A stretch of 62,000 bases of DNA, taken from positions 41,817-103,816 of the forward strand of contig NW_019774058.1 of the NCBI RefSeq assembly GCF_001039355.2. The letters are read 5' to 3'. The notes below the pieces were generated by a model that was not told where the DNA came from, ran no database searches, and was given only the letters and a program-made list of their open reading frames with translations. This DNA is from Lingula anatina. Lineage: Eukaryota; Brachiopoda; Lingulata; Lingulida; Lingulidae. Position numbers and translations under genes: made by a program. Below are positions 50,401 to 62,000 of the stretch, one piece after another (the stretch's first letter is position 1; every line of letters starts with the position of its first letter).

Positions 50401-53400
50401 TCTACAAAGAATTTCTGTCTACTCCAGGCTGATCTTTTTAAGTCCTTCAAGTACTGCTCAACTTCTCAAAACAGCATCAAGCACCCTTAAAGGAAGTTCT
50501 ATTTAAACAAAACATCATAAATGTTTCTAGTGTTTTGAAGATATCACATCTCTTATGCTAAAGAAATACAAAATGCTTTTTTCTAATTCACCACAGTTTA
50601 AATTTTCCTTCAGCAAAACACATTAAATCAATGGCATCAATTTGGGTAAAATCATAATCATGCCATTTTACCTCAACTTTGATGTATGTTAATCTGTTGA
50701 AATGTGCTTTGGCTTGAGAAGAACATGAAAATGCACTCTGAGATTGGAATGATTGCAAAATGTCCTTAATTTTAGCGACTTTAGTTTACAAAACTATGAG
50801 CTTTACACATCAACAGTTTTGTTCTAGCTGTTTGAAGCCAAGTAGCCACATGCTTTTTCGCTATGTTAGTTATGGGCACTTGCACGAAAACACCAGTCTA
50901 TTTTTCTCCTTCTGGGCTGGGTTTCTAAAACATTTCTTCAAAACAGTGACCACTCCTACTCAAAACCATTTTTTTAAGATTACTTTACGACTGACATTGC
51001 CTTTTCAACAAGTCTCTCAAAAGTTTTTCTTTCAGAACGCAGAAAAGCAAAGCGCCAGATTTCTGAAGTAAAAAATGAAATATTGGCAGTTAATGTTAAG
51101 AATGAGGATGTGTAATAAGACGATTCTAAGGGCTCATTCCAAATGAAACTATTGTTTTACGTAGAGTGGTCCAATTCCATGGGAACTCTTGCTGAATACA
51201 ATCAATTTCACCTATTTACAAGCTGTCTCCTGGCATTGAGTAGAATGCAGAAAAGCTGGTGATTATACAGGTGTGTTGAAAACAAGAGGAGACATGTTAA
51301 ACTGTTAATCAGTTAATGGATTTCATTCAGCAAGAGACCCTGCAGGAATGGATTCATCTATGTAGAACAACAGTTCTTTGGGATTGAGCCCTAAGACTGA
51401 ATATTCCAGAATATCATTCTCAACAAATCTATTTTTACTCTAAAAGGGGGAAATGTAATTATAAAAAAAATAACAAACCGCTGACATATGCATCAGACAC
51501 ATCTCAGCTTTGCTACATGACCTGCAACATTGCTATCTTAAACAGTGCCTTGTTTTTCTTGCAAGTTGCTCTCGTGACTAGTAACTTCACTTCAGCAAGT
51601 GCAAGCACACAAGCATGTGTGTCCCACTGCACAGTCAACTTGGCTGTTTAAAACTAACTGTTACAAGTGACATAACTTGAAAATGACTGTGAATAAGGCA
51701 CTTGAGCTGGCATAATGTTGCCCTTATGTTCCTGCAAATGGATTGCTTTAATTAGTTTATTCACCACAAAGTCCCTCTAGTTTTTAGCCAAGTGAGAACA
51801 TGTCTCAGTCTGGTTCTGATAACTAATTAACTTTTTTGTGGTTCAAACTAATTAACTGCCCTCAGCATCACTAATTTTTTCTGTCACATCAACTGACAGC
51901 TATTGCATTGTATAATTTCTCTTTCATTGTGTACATCCTCTGCTGCTTTCTATTTTCTTTTGATCAGTCAATACACAGGTTTGTAAATGTTGTAAATTGT
52001 AAATGAATGACAGTTGCCTTGAGTTGGTTATCTCATCACAAAACATGAATAATTGCTTTAAGAATTTACACCAATACATGCTCCTGATAGATAAAACATG
52101 TATGTACAATATTCAACAAAAGAGAAAAAATCTTTTCATCTTGTATATGTATTTCAAAACCACCTAATTTCCTCTACTTACAAAGAGCAGTAATCACTCA
52201 AAAAATAGGATAAGACATGTAATGTATAAGATTCCGTACAGATGTACTCTGCTGTACCTCATGTCAAGATCATCTCACAGTGTTAACCTTCCACTACATT
52301 TGATTTGGATAACTCACTGTCGCGCCTCTACCATGAAAATTGGACAAAGATTGAATGTTAAAATTTCAGATGGAATTGCAAGCCGATGAAAGGTACGGAA
52401 AGCCCTGCTTGGTTATTGTTCCCACATTTAAAACTCCATCATTATGTCCCTTTTCATAGAAAATGCAATAAATGTTTAATTAATTGTCTCTATTTACACA
52501 AAATATAAAAACAGGAAACTGATTCAAACACAATCACGTAACTTACAAAAGACCGTATTTAATATTTCAGAAGCATTAGAATAATGTATGATTGTGTCTT
52601 ATAATAATTTCGCAAAAACTTATGTTAATAAAATAATTTATGAGATTTTGTGGCAAAATAAATGGACAAAGCATAAAGTGCTGTACTTCATTATAAGAGA
52701 AATGGCTATTCAAATATTTGCCTTTCAAAACCAACATTTCCTTTATTAATTAATATAGCTCTCCATTCTTTTCAGAGAAAACATATCTTCATTAGTATCT
52801 AGAAGGCACAAAAAGTTCCTACTTTCAAGGACAAACAAAAAGCATGAAATAATGGCACAATTTCCTTGATTTAATCAAACATTTTGATAAACAATATCAA
52901 AAATAAAAACATAGGCATAATCGGTTTATTGTCAGAAGCTACCAGAACAAAAAGCCAACTAGACATGACATATTGTAACAGCTTATTGAAGTTCTTATCC
53001 ACCCTCATGATGTGCTGAAAATTATCAGAATCAACTGAAAAGCTTATGACGCTGGTGAGCCATGATATAAAAAATTCAATCTTTTCTTTTTTTTTAAAGA
53101 ATTGCTACGGCCATATTATTTCTTTTTTTTTTCTTTTGAATAATTTCAAACCAGTCTGTCACATCAGATGCTAAATCAGCAAGGACAAAAAACAAAAGAA
53201 ATACTTAAAAATTTAATACATAGTGTCATCTGAACATCTTGCTTCAGAACACTATAATACACACAGCAATTTACAAAATATTTCATCTATGATTAAAAGA
53301 GAATACAAGATAATTTTAGGATTCCATGCAATTCTGTGACAAAGTAATCACAAATGTTACTCGCAAAAGCATGTGCACGGAATGAACAACAGTCAACCAC

Positions 53401-54287
53401 TCAGTTTGCATACATGAAGTGCCACAGCAGCCTAAATGAAATAAAGGAGCTGTTATCCACTGCTAAAAAAGCTGCTTTGAGAATCACTTCCCAAACCAAA
53501 CCACAGTACACGAACTAAAATTATGTATTTCTGGCTCAACATCAGGGAGAAAAATACATGCTGCCCTAAAGATTAGCATACACATGTTAAATAACTCAGC
53601 GAGGCAAGAACAAGAAAACCCTGAGCTACATAACCACCATTTAGCCAATTCTATTCCAACATTTTCTGTAGCACATAACCTTGTGAATAGCCATTTGTAG
53701 CAGTCAGGTTAACCTCCCAACTGATCTGGCTGCACAGCTTATTGATTGACTGTAACTAGTAGAAGTGACTGGATGTATTAAACCTAATTAGCAACCCCTA
53801 TAATTAAATGATAAATTGAAATAATTAACTGATAAATCTCAGCATTTGGCATCAACAAAAGCTTTGGGGAAAGTGTGATTTCCTGTTAATATAAAACCTC
53901 CCTAAATTGCCAGTGCAGTGCATTTCCTGCTTTAATCAAAACCCAAACAGTCAACGTGATTACATAGCTATTCAGTTATCGCTGGGAATAATATTTAAAA
54001 AAAAGAACCTTTCGTCATTCTGTATACATAATATACTAGCACGTATATTGCACTTCTCAATTCTTTATTCCCACATGTATGAAAATGTACCAAAACACAT
54101 GCTACAGTTGAAATATCCTAATTATTATAGCAGCATGCATTTGATTCTATAACATAAAAAAATCCCTAATAATGAACATACCAATCTGTGGTTCTGTTAT
54201 ATCATCCTGCGCTGTATCAGTTTCTAATATGTTGGGCAAAGAATCCAGAGAACCACTGTGAGTGCTACTGTCTCCTTCAGATGACAT
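35105..54287 (-). CDS. LMO1: LIM-only protein (rhombotin, LMO1/2/3 and Beadex type), five coding exons
   Basis: Minus-strand exons are 54287-54182, 44801-44781, 37917-37689, 36234-36109 and 35306-35105, giving 227 residues, or 220 without the 21-base exon. Two LIM zinc fingers lie at about 63-115 ([29 protein letters not shown]) and 127-180 ([29 protein letters not shown]). Spacing and sequence match LMO1/LMO3 far better than LMO4. LMO proteins do not bind DNA; they bridge LDB1/Chip with bHLH and LIM-homeodomain partners during neural and other development. The C-terminal tail (181-227) is longer than in vertebrate LMO1/3 and ends [15 protein letters not shown], so it is Ser-rich and probably disordered. 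The LIM exons are certain. The two N-terminal exons are inferred from frame, start context and splice sites. Met at 37911 in exon 3 is the alternative start. Confidence 0.9.
36367..36450. repeat. (CA)n and (CACG)n compound microsatellite
   Basis: CA units pass into CACG or GCAC tetranucleotides and back to CA, in LMO intron 3 just outside exon 4. Confidence 0.95.
41160..41790 (-). repeat. Inverted relative of the 20950-23580 repeat family
   Basis: On the minus strand it reproduces TTTGGACCACCTCTTTCCTA, AAGACTGGACATTTTCCCC and a segment coding L(N/H)SHILK, LLAVG(I/V)GPVA that also occurs in unit C near 23365-23440. It is the only copy seen outside the ATP13A2-LIN7 interval, so the family is dispersed. 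Confidence 0.65.
44386..44422. repeat. (ATT)n microsatellite
   Basis: About twelve ATT units in LMO intron 2, close to the micro-exon. Confidence 0.95.
44781..44801 (-). other. Candidate 21-base micro-exon of the LMO gene
   Basis: TTTTTCAG precedes and GTGAGTG follows. The 21 bases translate as seven residues across the junctions (DYTYSEC before the SPMQIS of exon 3) and keep phase 1 on both sides, so inclusion or skipping leaves the LIM domains in frame. A CTGAT branch-like sequence lies about 25 bases upstream of the acceptor. Confidence 0.55.
45254..45272. repeat. (CT)n microsatellite
   Basis: A pure CT tract of about nine units in LMO intron 1. Confidence 0.9.
48331..48349. repeat. (CT)n microsatellite
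   Basis: A pure CT tract of about nine units, directly before the GC-richer patch at 48361-48640. Confidence 0.9.
48361..48640. promoter_or_regulatory. GC-richer island in LMO intron 1, candidate enhancer
   Basis: The patch is visibly richer in G and C, and in non-repetitive words such as GTGTGAGGCAGCCGGGTTTG, than the AT-rich flanks, and it has no coding frame of note. Conserved noncoding blocks are common in introns of developmental regulators. This is inference from composition only. Confidence 0.25.
51122..51399. mobile_element. Foldback MITE with inverted arms of about 80 bases
   Basis: The left arm begins GATTCTAAGGGCTCATTCC and the right arm, inverted, begins CAGTCTTAGGGCTCAATCCC. 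Both continue through T(A/G)TTGTT(T/C)TAC(G/A)TAGA and reach CTCTTGCTGAAT before the loop. There is no coding capacity. It is the same family as the decayed copy at 2715-2929. Confidence 0.75.
51700..51900. promoter_or_regulatory. Cluster of homeodomain-type TAATTA sites
   Basis: TTTAATTAG, CTAATTAACT and again CTAATTAACT, plus CACTAATTTTT, fall within about 120 bases; the second and third are only about 25 bases apart. Such clusters are typical of enhancers bound by homeodomain factors. AT-richness alone could also produce them. Confidence 0.25.
53690..53900. promoter_or_regulatory. Second cluster of TAATTA-type sites upstream of the micro-exon
   Basis: CCTAATTAGC, ATAATTAAAT and AATAATTAACTG lie within about 60 bases, next to less AT-biased sequence. 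They are about 300 bases inside the intron after the first coding exon. Enhancer function is inferred only. Confidence 0.25.
54182..54287 (-). other. First coding exon of the LMO gene, 36 codons in part
   Basis: ATG with A at -3 opens [19 protein letters not shown], ending TEPQI with a GTATGT donor in phase 1, which fits both exon 2 and exon 3. The upstream frame reaches a TGA with no earlier ATG. Acidic and Ser-rich residues resemble the low-complexity N termini of LMO isoforms. Transcript data are needed to prove the join. Confidence 0.65.
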
Positions 54288-57200
54288 CCTTGTTAGGGAG
54301 AAGTCAAGCAGCTGTGGCTTTCTGTGTATGTTATTGTCTGCTGATGCTTCAGTCAGTCACTCCTGTCACAACCGACACAGGATGACGAAAAGACAATGCG
54401 GCGATCACTTCTGTCACAAACACTGCGTGATGGCAGCTTATCTATGGCTTGATTGCAATCATAATTTATGAAATGAGAGAAACATGAGTGGAATTAGTAC
54501 TGATTGCTCACGCTTACACTGCTTGGATCTTACGCTGCACCAACGTGTTCATGTTTCTCTCGCTATGAATGGACTCTTCCAGTGACCAGTGCATTGCGCC
54601 TCAGGGGGTGTCAGGTTGCAAGTTCTTCATTAACACGGTGCAGGTTGTTATAAATCAATGCAGTATGGTGGTACACATTTTAATGAATTAACTTCAGTGT
54701 TCTCCTTGTATCCCACCTTAGGCCAGAGCACAGGGCTGCAGTCTCCACCAGTAATCACATACAACCAGGACCAACATGTAATAACAGAATCAAGAAAACA
54801 TAATTTGGGATGGATCTAATTCCCAGCCTGCCTGAAACAAACAACCGGTCACGCCAGGAGTTCCCAGTTTATTAAGAAACTGCTACTATTACACCCATAG
54901 GAAAACATCCCTAGTCACATTGGTAATTTAATCAAGATTGGAAAAAATAGTAATCAAGAAGACTATCAGATAATGGGGCTACCCAAGTGCTCATCAAAAA
55001 AATAATTTATCAAAATAGAAATAAGAATTTGTTATGTTGTGGATAATATTACTTCGAGAGATGATATTTAAAGGCAAAGAAAAGAAAATTATGCAGTCAA
55101 GAGAGAGGGTTTCCATGAGAGGTTCAGACAGGCAAAGACAGCCTTCAGAGCACATGCCAGTACTCCCTTAGCATCAGTCATGTTATCGCAACATAATTTT
55201 AAAAATAACACATTCAAACAAAATTATCACTGAATTTGATGATAACACTCACCACATCCACACATAAACCAAGTCTCAGAAACACAGAAATTGGAAAAAC
55301 ACAGCAATTTTAAATAAATTTTCCTAAGTAACACCTTTATCCACATTACAATGAAATATATGTTAGGCTTATTAACATTTCATGATGATGAAGTGTATAA
55401 GGTTTCTAGCTGCTATTATTCATCAACCAGTATCAAGTTAAAGTTTTTCTTAATACGACCTCCATGACCTTGAAAGGAGGGTCAAATTCAACCAATCACA
55501 ATCTCATCCAAGAACCCCATGACAAGTCTCTGGTCTAAATCAGGTGGTCTTAGCTCATCTGTTTTTGTGAGACAGATGGACAAAAAAACAGAAACTTTTT
55601 TTTCAAAAATCCTGCTATATGTGCTAATTAAATACTTGGCTGTACAATGCATAACCAATCAATTATGACATTTTTCAAATTTGACAATTTTTTACTACAA
55701 AAATTGGAAAAGAATGACACGTGTGTTCATATACTAGTATATGAAAATACCCACTGGACCTGATTTAGTACTGTTGAAGAAAATGGACAGAGATCTCTAC
55801 CACTCTGTGAATATACATGTACCTCTCTTACTTAGTTGATAATGATAGCAGTAAGGGTATTACTAGCTCTTATGATGACAAAAATACTTCAGATGATGGT
55901 TGCTTGGCTGCCAAAAGTTTCAAAATGCACCGGGTGACCCCCCAGAATCAGGCTAATTCAAGGAAAAACAAACTACAAATGAAAGCAATCATCCACTAAA
56001 ATTTTTGACATGATTCCTTCATAATCTGGAAGACAAGAACAAAAGAATAATATATAGATGGAATGCTTCTCAACCCTGACTGCCACCAAGCTATAAAAAA
56101 CATTCATTATTACAATATACCATTTTAAGAAATCAAACATGTAATGCTATTATCTTATCTTTAAAAGAGGTCATCCTACTTGTTGAATCCCATTTTAGCA
56201 AAGGATAACCATTTTCTATAGGGATATCAATTATGTGATATTACTTTTTTGTTTCACTGTTTCACAAAGCAAAATCATCTAATAATAAGATGATTAAAAA
56301 ACTATAAGCAAAATTCATGTTCAAAATGAAATTTTCCGATGCTGTCAATGCCTTTCTTTGCATGCTGTGTGGTCTAAGTTTGTCTTCTCACATATTCAAA
56401 ATGTTGCCTGTAGTTACCCTCTTCCAAAAAGTAAACCAAACCCAATTATCAAACTAAAAAAAAAACTTTATATCACAACCATCTCACAAGAGAGCACCAT
56501 AAATGAGTGCCTTACAGAATAATGAGCAAGAATGACAGAAATGTACCATGACACATCCTGCTTTAATGAGAGCTATACCTTACACCATAGCATCTTTAAT
56601 GAGTGCACTCAGCTAATTGGGAGGCTTTTTTTGGCATAAAGTGGTCCACAGGAAGCCCCAATACCAACAGGTCAGAATAGCAGGGCACCAGCTCATTAGA
56701 CTCCTACATGACAGATGTCATGCAGATCATGCAAAACTTCAGTAATCACAAAAATTAGCTCATTTATAGGATTTGCCTGACTTTTTCACCACCCAGAAAG
56801 AAACAGCTGGAATTTTCAAAATGCTACAGGATGATAACAGCATTACCTGCAACTAATTTGATGATTACATTGAGGACAGATTAATATAGAACATAAAAAG
56901 TTTACAGGGTATCTTTAATACAAGAACATGCGAAAGGCTGGCAGACATAAACTCCATAACCAGGCTTCTTCATCAATACATTCAATCAACTTAATACTTT
57001 TCACGGAAAAATCACAGCCCTCGTAATCACCCAATGTTAATCTAAATTCTCACATAAGAATTATGTTTAACGATGTTATTGTATGCCAACAAGCATTTGC
57101 AGCCTTTTTATAAGCTATATTGGGAACATAATATAGCTGTTTAGAGTCGAAACTTCCTAACTGCATGCTATATGAAATGGGTGGAAGTCGGTAAACATTC

Positions 57201-60200
57201 TGTAACAGTCACTGAAGGTTTGGCAAAGCTAGGACACTAAGAAATAACTGTGGTTAACAAAAGTGGGTGTTTTCACCTAGATTGTTATATATCAACAGTA
57301 CAGAGTAAAAATACCATGTATAATATCTTGACCAGAAATTTTTCCTATTCTGTTTATTCTTCTGATGGTCTTAATGACAATCTCTTCATTCTCTCTACAC
57401 TTCTTTTTCCTCTTCTTTTCTTTGGAAAATTGCAAAAAGCCATTCAGTACTGATCAGTATTCAGGCCCCTTAGCCAGGGGGGGTTCCAGGATGGGAGTGA
57501 GAATGAATTGTTCTTTTTCTGGGGAAAAAGGTCCGCTCTGGGTAAAATATAATGTAGGTACATAAAGGTTTAATGGTTGAAGGTCCACTTTTTTTCAAAA
57601 AAGAACCTCCCTGAAATGGCTGGCTACCGGCCTGCTATATTATAATTTTAAGAGATCATTTATTTCAGATAACAGAGCTATTTAAGAAAGTAGTGTCAAG
57701 AAACAGTCAGAAGGTAAAATGGATCTTCAATTGACACACCCTGTGCGTTCTCACACCTCAGTTGCCAACAAACGGTAAGATGTCTACTCTCAACTGCCAC
57801 TGATCACTGTGCTTATGTCAAACAGTGATGAACTATTCACTTTTGGTGGCCAATTAATTTTTCAAATTCCCATTAACCGTGAGCTAAAAGCTTCTGCTGG
57901 CATCAGATAAATGCATTGTTGATTTCATATGCTCCACCTGACATTTGAAAGGGTCATGAAAAATTTATCAATTTTCTATTACTTGATTACATCTTTAGCA
58001 AAGCATGCAAGGTGGTATATTTCACTGTCAGAAATATGTGCATTAAAACAATTCATTGTTTACTGGGCCACAAAAGTGTCACATCAAACTAATAACTATT
58101 CGCTAAATGCCATAACCCCTCCACCCAATCAGTATCTGTTTTTTTTTTCTTTACAAAGAAATGGATTATGAGGAAAGGGTCAAACTAAATATGTACAGCA
58201 ACACAGAAATTAAGAGAAACACTGAAAAATACCTGAAAAATACCACATCTACAAATAATAATTATTCTGAGTTTGAAGTTCCTGGATTAACACTTTCTAC
58301 ATATATGGCCTCTTAAAACTTTTTAATTAAGACCTGAGTTACCTTGAAAGTGGATCAAGGTGAATAAATCATCAACTCATCTAAGAAGGACTTAATATGC
58401 TGTAAGCTGAGTGGTCCTACATCATAGCTGTCATTATAAAACACATTCACCAGTTTGCAACACAAATGGACAGAGATTTTACTGACAGTTATAATATTCA
58501 TTTTAAAACTACTTACTGAGACCTGAAAGTGACACTTTTTTATAAAAATCATTCAAGAACCAAAGATGAGAGAAAATGGAAATGGAGGGAGGGAGGGAGG
58601 TACTGATGCAGGTAATATCACACTTGTGCTAGTACAGTAATGATGTGGGAGAGATATGACGCGGGGATGTACAGACACGATCCAGGAAGATTTCAATAAA
58701 ATTGACAGTTAGCTGTCAGAGATTGTCAAACAATGTTTCATGGCACTAATGTGTCAGCTAATTTTCAAATATTTTCAAAATAATCAAACTTTGGCAAAAG
58801 TCAGTGGGGGGAATATCAGGTGCATAAGTTCAGATTTGGGTCTTCATGCATGGATGGGTCCTTTGGAATTGATTCTGAAGTTCATGGTCAGTAAAAAAAA
58901 AGTAAAATGCTCAAAAGCAAATGCATTTTTAAAATCTATAACCAAATTTCTATTTAAATATGTTAAAATATATTAATAAGAAAAATGAAGGTTTTCAAAC
59001 CCTGGTGCACAAATACAAGTCTTCATGCATACAAAGTTGAAATATAGTGGAAATTAGACAAAATCTAAGGTTGAAATGCTCGGGTAAATTTGTTTTGTGA
59101 AATGAATTCATAAATGTTGCATCCTTTTCTGTGTGTGTACACATTATCATTAGGTTTATAGATTTCCATTTAACAAATTGTCAGGATTGCTTTTTTTTTT
59201 TTTTCACGAAGCAGCTCAATGACTTACACCAAACTTTGACGTGACCTAGTGGGCTTACAATGTGCAAAAATTAATTGCTATTTTTAATGCCCCAGACATC
59301 CTTCCTAAGATGCTTTGAAGTAAGTGAGTACTAAGTAGGCATTGCTGTACCCAGTGCCCTTGCAGCACCATACTGTTATTATGTAAATACCAATGAAGTT
59401 CCATGATTGGCAACATATTTTACTAATAAAAAGATACAATCCAGATAAAATTAAGCTTGTAATAGCTGTTTTTTTTTTCCATAAGAAATTTAAGTAGACG
59501 TATGGTTTAATTAGGCACCTTTGCAGTAGAAAGCATGTATGGGTATTGTACCTGCTAAATGAACTTCATTTTTGTACAAAAGAAAAAATTAATAAAAGTT
59601 AAATCTAACAAATCTACTTCTATGAATGGTCCTTTTTTCCTTTCTTTATGTACAATTCAAGTGATATCCTTTCAGTCAAATAATTGTTTTCTGCATAATT
59701 CCCAATACTCTTCAGCTGAAAGAATATAGCATAAAAGGTCTATCATAATCTTTAAAACTTACTGTATCCTAAACAGTCCAATGAAATTGCCCACCACAAC
59801 TAAATGGCAGCAGGATATTTGGCCTTATGTGAGGCCTATCCACTTCTTGGAGATGACCCCCCTAGTTTTATCCAGTCAGGAAAATCGTTATGTTGGAAAT
59901 AAATGTATGTTTAATTCTGAAACTAACAGCACTTATTGAAGGTAAAATGATAGCTAACCCTAATTGACTTTGTTGCCTTTCCAATAATTAGTCTTTCTGC
60001 CCATTAAGTTCACTGATATTTCATTCTAAGTGCCTTGGAAAGCTATTAGTGGTGGGAAAATTGTCAATGTTTCTGCTGCTTCAACTAGAGCCAATTTTCC
60101 ATCTTATCTGAGTAAAATCTGAAATCCAACTTTTCTGTGGATGCCAGACTCAATCTATCACTTTTCCAGGAGGAGTTGGTTTATTTCATGCTTGGAAAAT

Positions 60201-62000
60201 TCATAATTACATTTTGTTTCAAACTCTATTTCTCAACAGCTTCTCCACCGAAAGCCCCGATGAGCAATCTATTGCTGAGCAAGCTACTAAAGCCATTTCT
60301 TCTGCCTTCAAATGCACAATCAATTAAACGTAACACAATAAAGTTAAAGCCCTGCCAGCAACAATGGAAGATAATTACTTTCTCCTTATTGAAAATATGT
60401 AGCATTTCCTCTGAAAAGTATATCCTCAAATGAGCATGATTAGCCTTTCCCCAACAGATTTCCTAATGGAATAGTGAAAACAATATCATATGGGCCAATA
60501 CTCTATACAGGGCAGAAACTATAGAAATCACTGCCCTTACCCAGACAGAGGGAGGGTTCTCTGGTAAACCTTATCTTAGCATTCTATTGCTTCCCTACTG
60601 GTCCCAAAACATGCATAAGTGTAGCCCACTTACTGTCACATTTCCCTATCATAGTGGAAAGCAAAACAATTATTCCCATTAATGAGCAGAGCTGGTCTAG
60701 CATAATGGCATGTCCAACAAAAAACACAGAAACCAGCTGCACAGGGGAAAGTTCAAATCATCATCAACTCTAAACACTAACTGCAGGTTGCAGCCATTAT
60801 TCTCAGATCTGGTGAATTAGTGTGACAAAAGAGAGGTATCAATGTCGTCTAATTTCATTGCATTATACCTATTATAGACGTGCTATAGATTAGGTTGCAG
60901 GATTGTTTTGGGCCTAAAATGTAAGTATGACTAGTTGTCCTGGCAGACTGCCACTGCTTTGATTTCAACTGTGCCAACAGGGTATAAAAATCCTCTTCTG
61001 ATTCTTTTAACAATACTCGACTGGCAGCTTGGAAAACAGCTCCCTACATTACACTGGATACTTAACACCCATACTTTTTCTCAAAATTTAATCCACTGTA
61101 AAATAAATCCCACTGCAAGATCTCAATATATCTTAAATACTTTTCAATTTCTGGCCATCCTGTTAGATGTCAGCTGATTAAGACATTAGGTTTACAACTT
61201 ATGTCCAAGTATGCTGTCAAAAAACATGAGCTATGGTCAGTTGACTTGCTCTCACTACTGCTGCCATCTGTTGGGGAAATCATAAACCTGCCATTGCTCA
61301 AAACTTAATTTGCAGCAATAAGAATCTTTCTATCACTTCCCAAGAAGTATCTATATCTCAGTTAAGTTCACCCTATTACATTAGTACCAATTTTCAATAT
61401 TTCCAACTTTCTAACAGTTAAAATACACAATTTATGTGCAAAAATGCCGGTTTGTTTTTCCCATTCCTACATACAAGTCTTCAACATGTACAGCATTTAG
61501 ATGCAACATGTGGAACAGGTAATGGGAGTTGACAAGTGAATTAAAACCAAATAAAAGTCACATTCCGCACCCCATTAGTTACTGATCAAGTAATTGAATG
61601 CTAAATACCCATTAAATCACCTACTTAAGCAATGTGTATGTTCAAACCCCTGCAGTTTGAGGTAGCCAGAGCAGTTTTAGAACTTATTGATGCAACTTAA
61701 TGTCTTGAGCATCTGTATTTTCAGACACTACTTTGGGTTAGTTAGGGAACTGATTGCTGTTTAATCTGGTTACCATGCAGTGATTACAAGCAAACAGGGT
61801 TTTAAATACATAATCAGTGCCCTTTAAAAAGCTTTAATTTGTATTTAGCCTATATCAGTACAACCCTTTTACTGTTTAAATTTCCAAATATTATTTTTAA
61901 TTCCTAAATTTGCTGCAATAAACAGAGGTTTAAAAGTCAAAATTCTTGCAAGTATAAGTTTGAATTCTCTGGATCATTCATTACCATTTCTATGGTAAGC
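54288..62000. other. Upstream flank of the LMO gene, no gene recognised
   Basis: About 7.7 kb without coding exons that I can support. It may contain LMO 5' untranslated exons, promoters and enhancers; 56550-56790 and 59930-60120 stand out as less repetitive, with sites such as CAGATGTCATGCAGATCATG and ATAATTAG. A G-rich patch sits near 57474-57484. Confidence 0.4.

Larger units (their letters stand above)
44802..54181 (-). other. LMO intron 1, 9.4 kb, no coding exon recognised
   Basis: Open frames here are short, lack splice context and resemble no family I know. Repeats include CT tracts at 45254-45272 and 48331-48349, the foldback element at 51122-51399 and homopolymers. Several patches look like candidate regulatory DNA and are listed separately. 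Confidence 0.55.

Noticed and set aside
1-62000. Viral or large retroelement genes (reverse transcriptase, integrase, gag)
   Set aside because: I looked for the usual motifs in the listed frames and in the gene-poor LMO introns and recognised none. Only small nonautonomous elements were seen.

Overview
The window is animal nuclear DNA. It is AT-rich, its genes are split by many GT-AG introns of a few hundred bases, and it is dotted with microsatellites, minisatellites and small inverted-repeat elements. The gene set (a P5B ATPase, a LIN-7 scaffold, a cilium transport adaptor and a rhombotin-type LIM-only factor) is bilaterian. Compact spacing and moderate introns suggest an invertebrate, but the sequence does not tell me which phylum. 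I saw no bacterial operon, CRISPR array, rRNA or tRNA.

Layout. (1) 901-20718, plus strand: a complete ATP13A2-type P5B ATPase in 32 coding exons, 1175 residues. All hallmark motifs are present, but the TM4 signature reads PVALP instead of PPALP. (2) 20950-23580: three decayed, directly repeated copies of an interspersed repeat; a fourth, inverted relative lies at 41160-41790. (3) 24116-26797, minus strand: a complete LIN7 gene in six coding exons, 196 residues. (4) 26798-27560: a short head-to-head interval, probably a shared promoter region. (5) 27561-32104, plus strand: a complete homologue of IFTAP (human C11orf74) in seven coding exons, 323 residues. (6) 35105-54287, minus strand: an LMO1/2/3-type LIM-only gene whose coding exons spread over 19 kb. 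It includes an in-frame 21-base micro-exon and a distant first coding exon. (7) 54288-62000: upstream flank of the LMO gene with no recognisable coding exon.

I assembled every gene by reading splice sites by hand. All coding junctions keep the reading frame and translate into continuous family-like protein, which is the strongest support for the models. LIN7 and IFTAP are divergent; IFTAP and LMO converge, with polyadenylation signals under 100 bases apart. The genes do not form one pathway: lysosomal polyamine export, cell-junction and synapse scaffolding, intraflagellar transport, and developmental transcription are separate jobs. Three of the four have human homologues scattered over chromosome 11p, so LIN7-IFTAP-LMO may be old linkage.

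The most unusual signal is a series of short local duplications that each copy an exon edge together with its splice site: ATP13A2 exons 9, 12, 25 and 26, and the last exon of IFTAP. The extra exon 9 copy is still open, has plausible splice sites and is 96 bases long, so an alternative exon is possible. I found no wholly new biological system.
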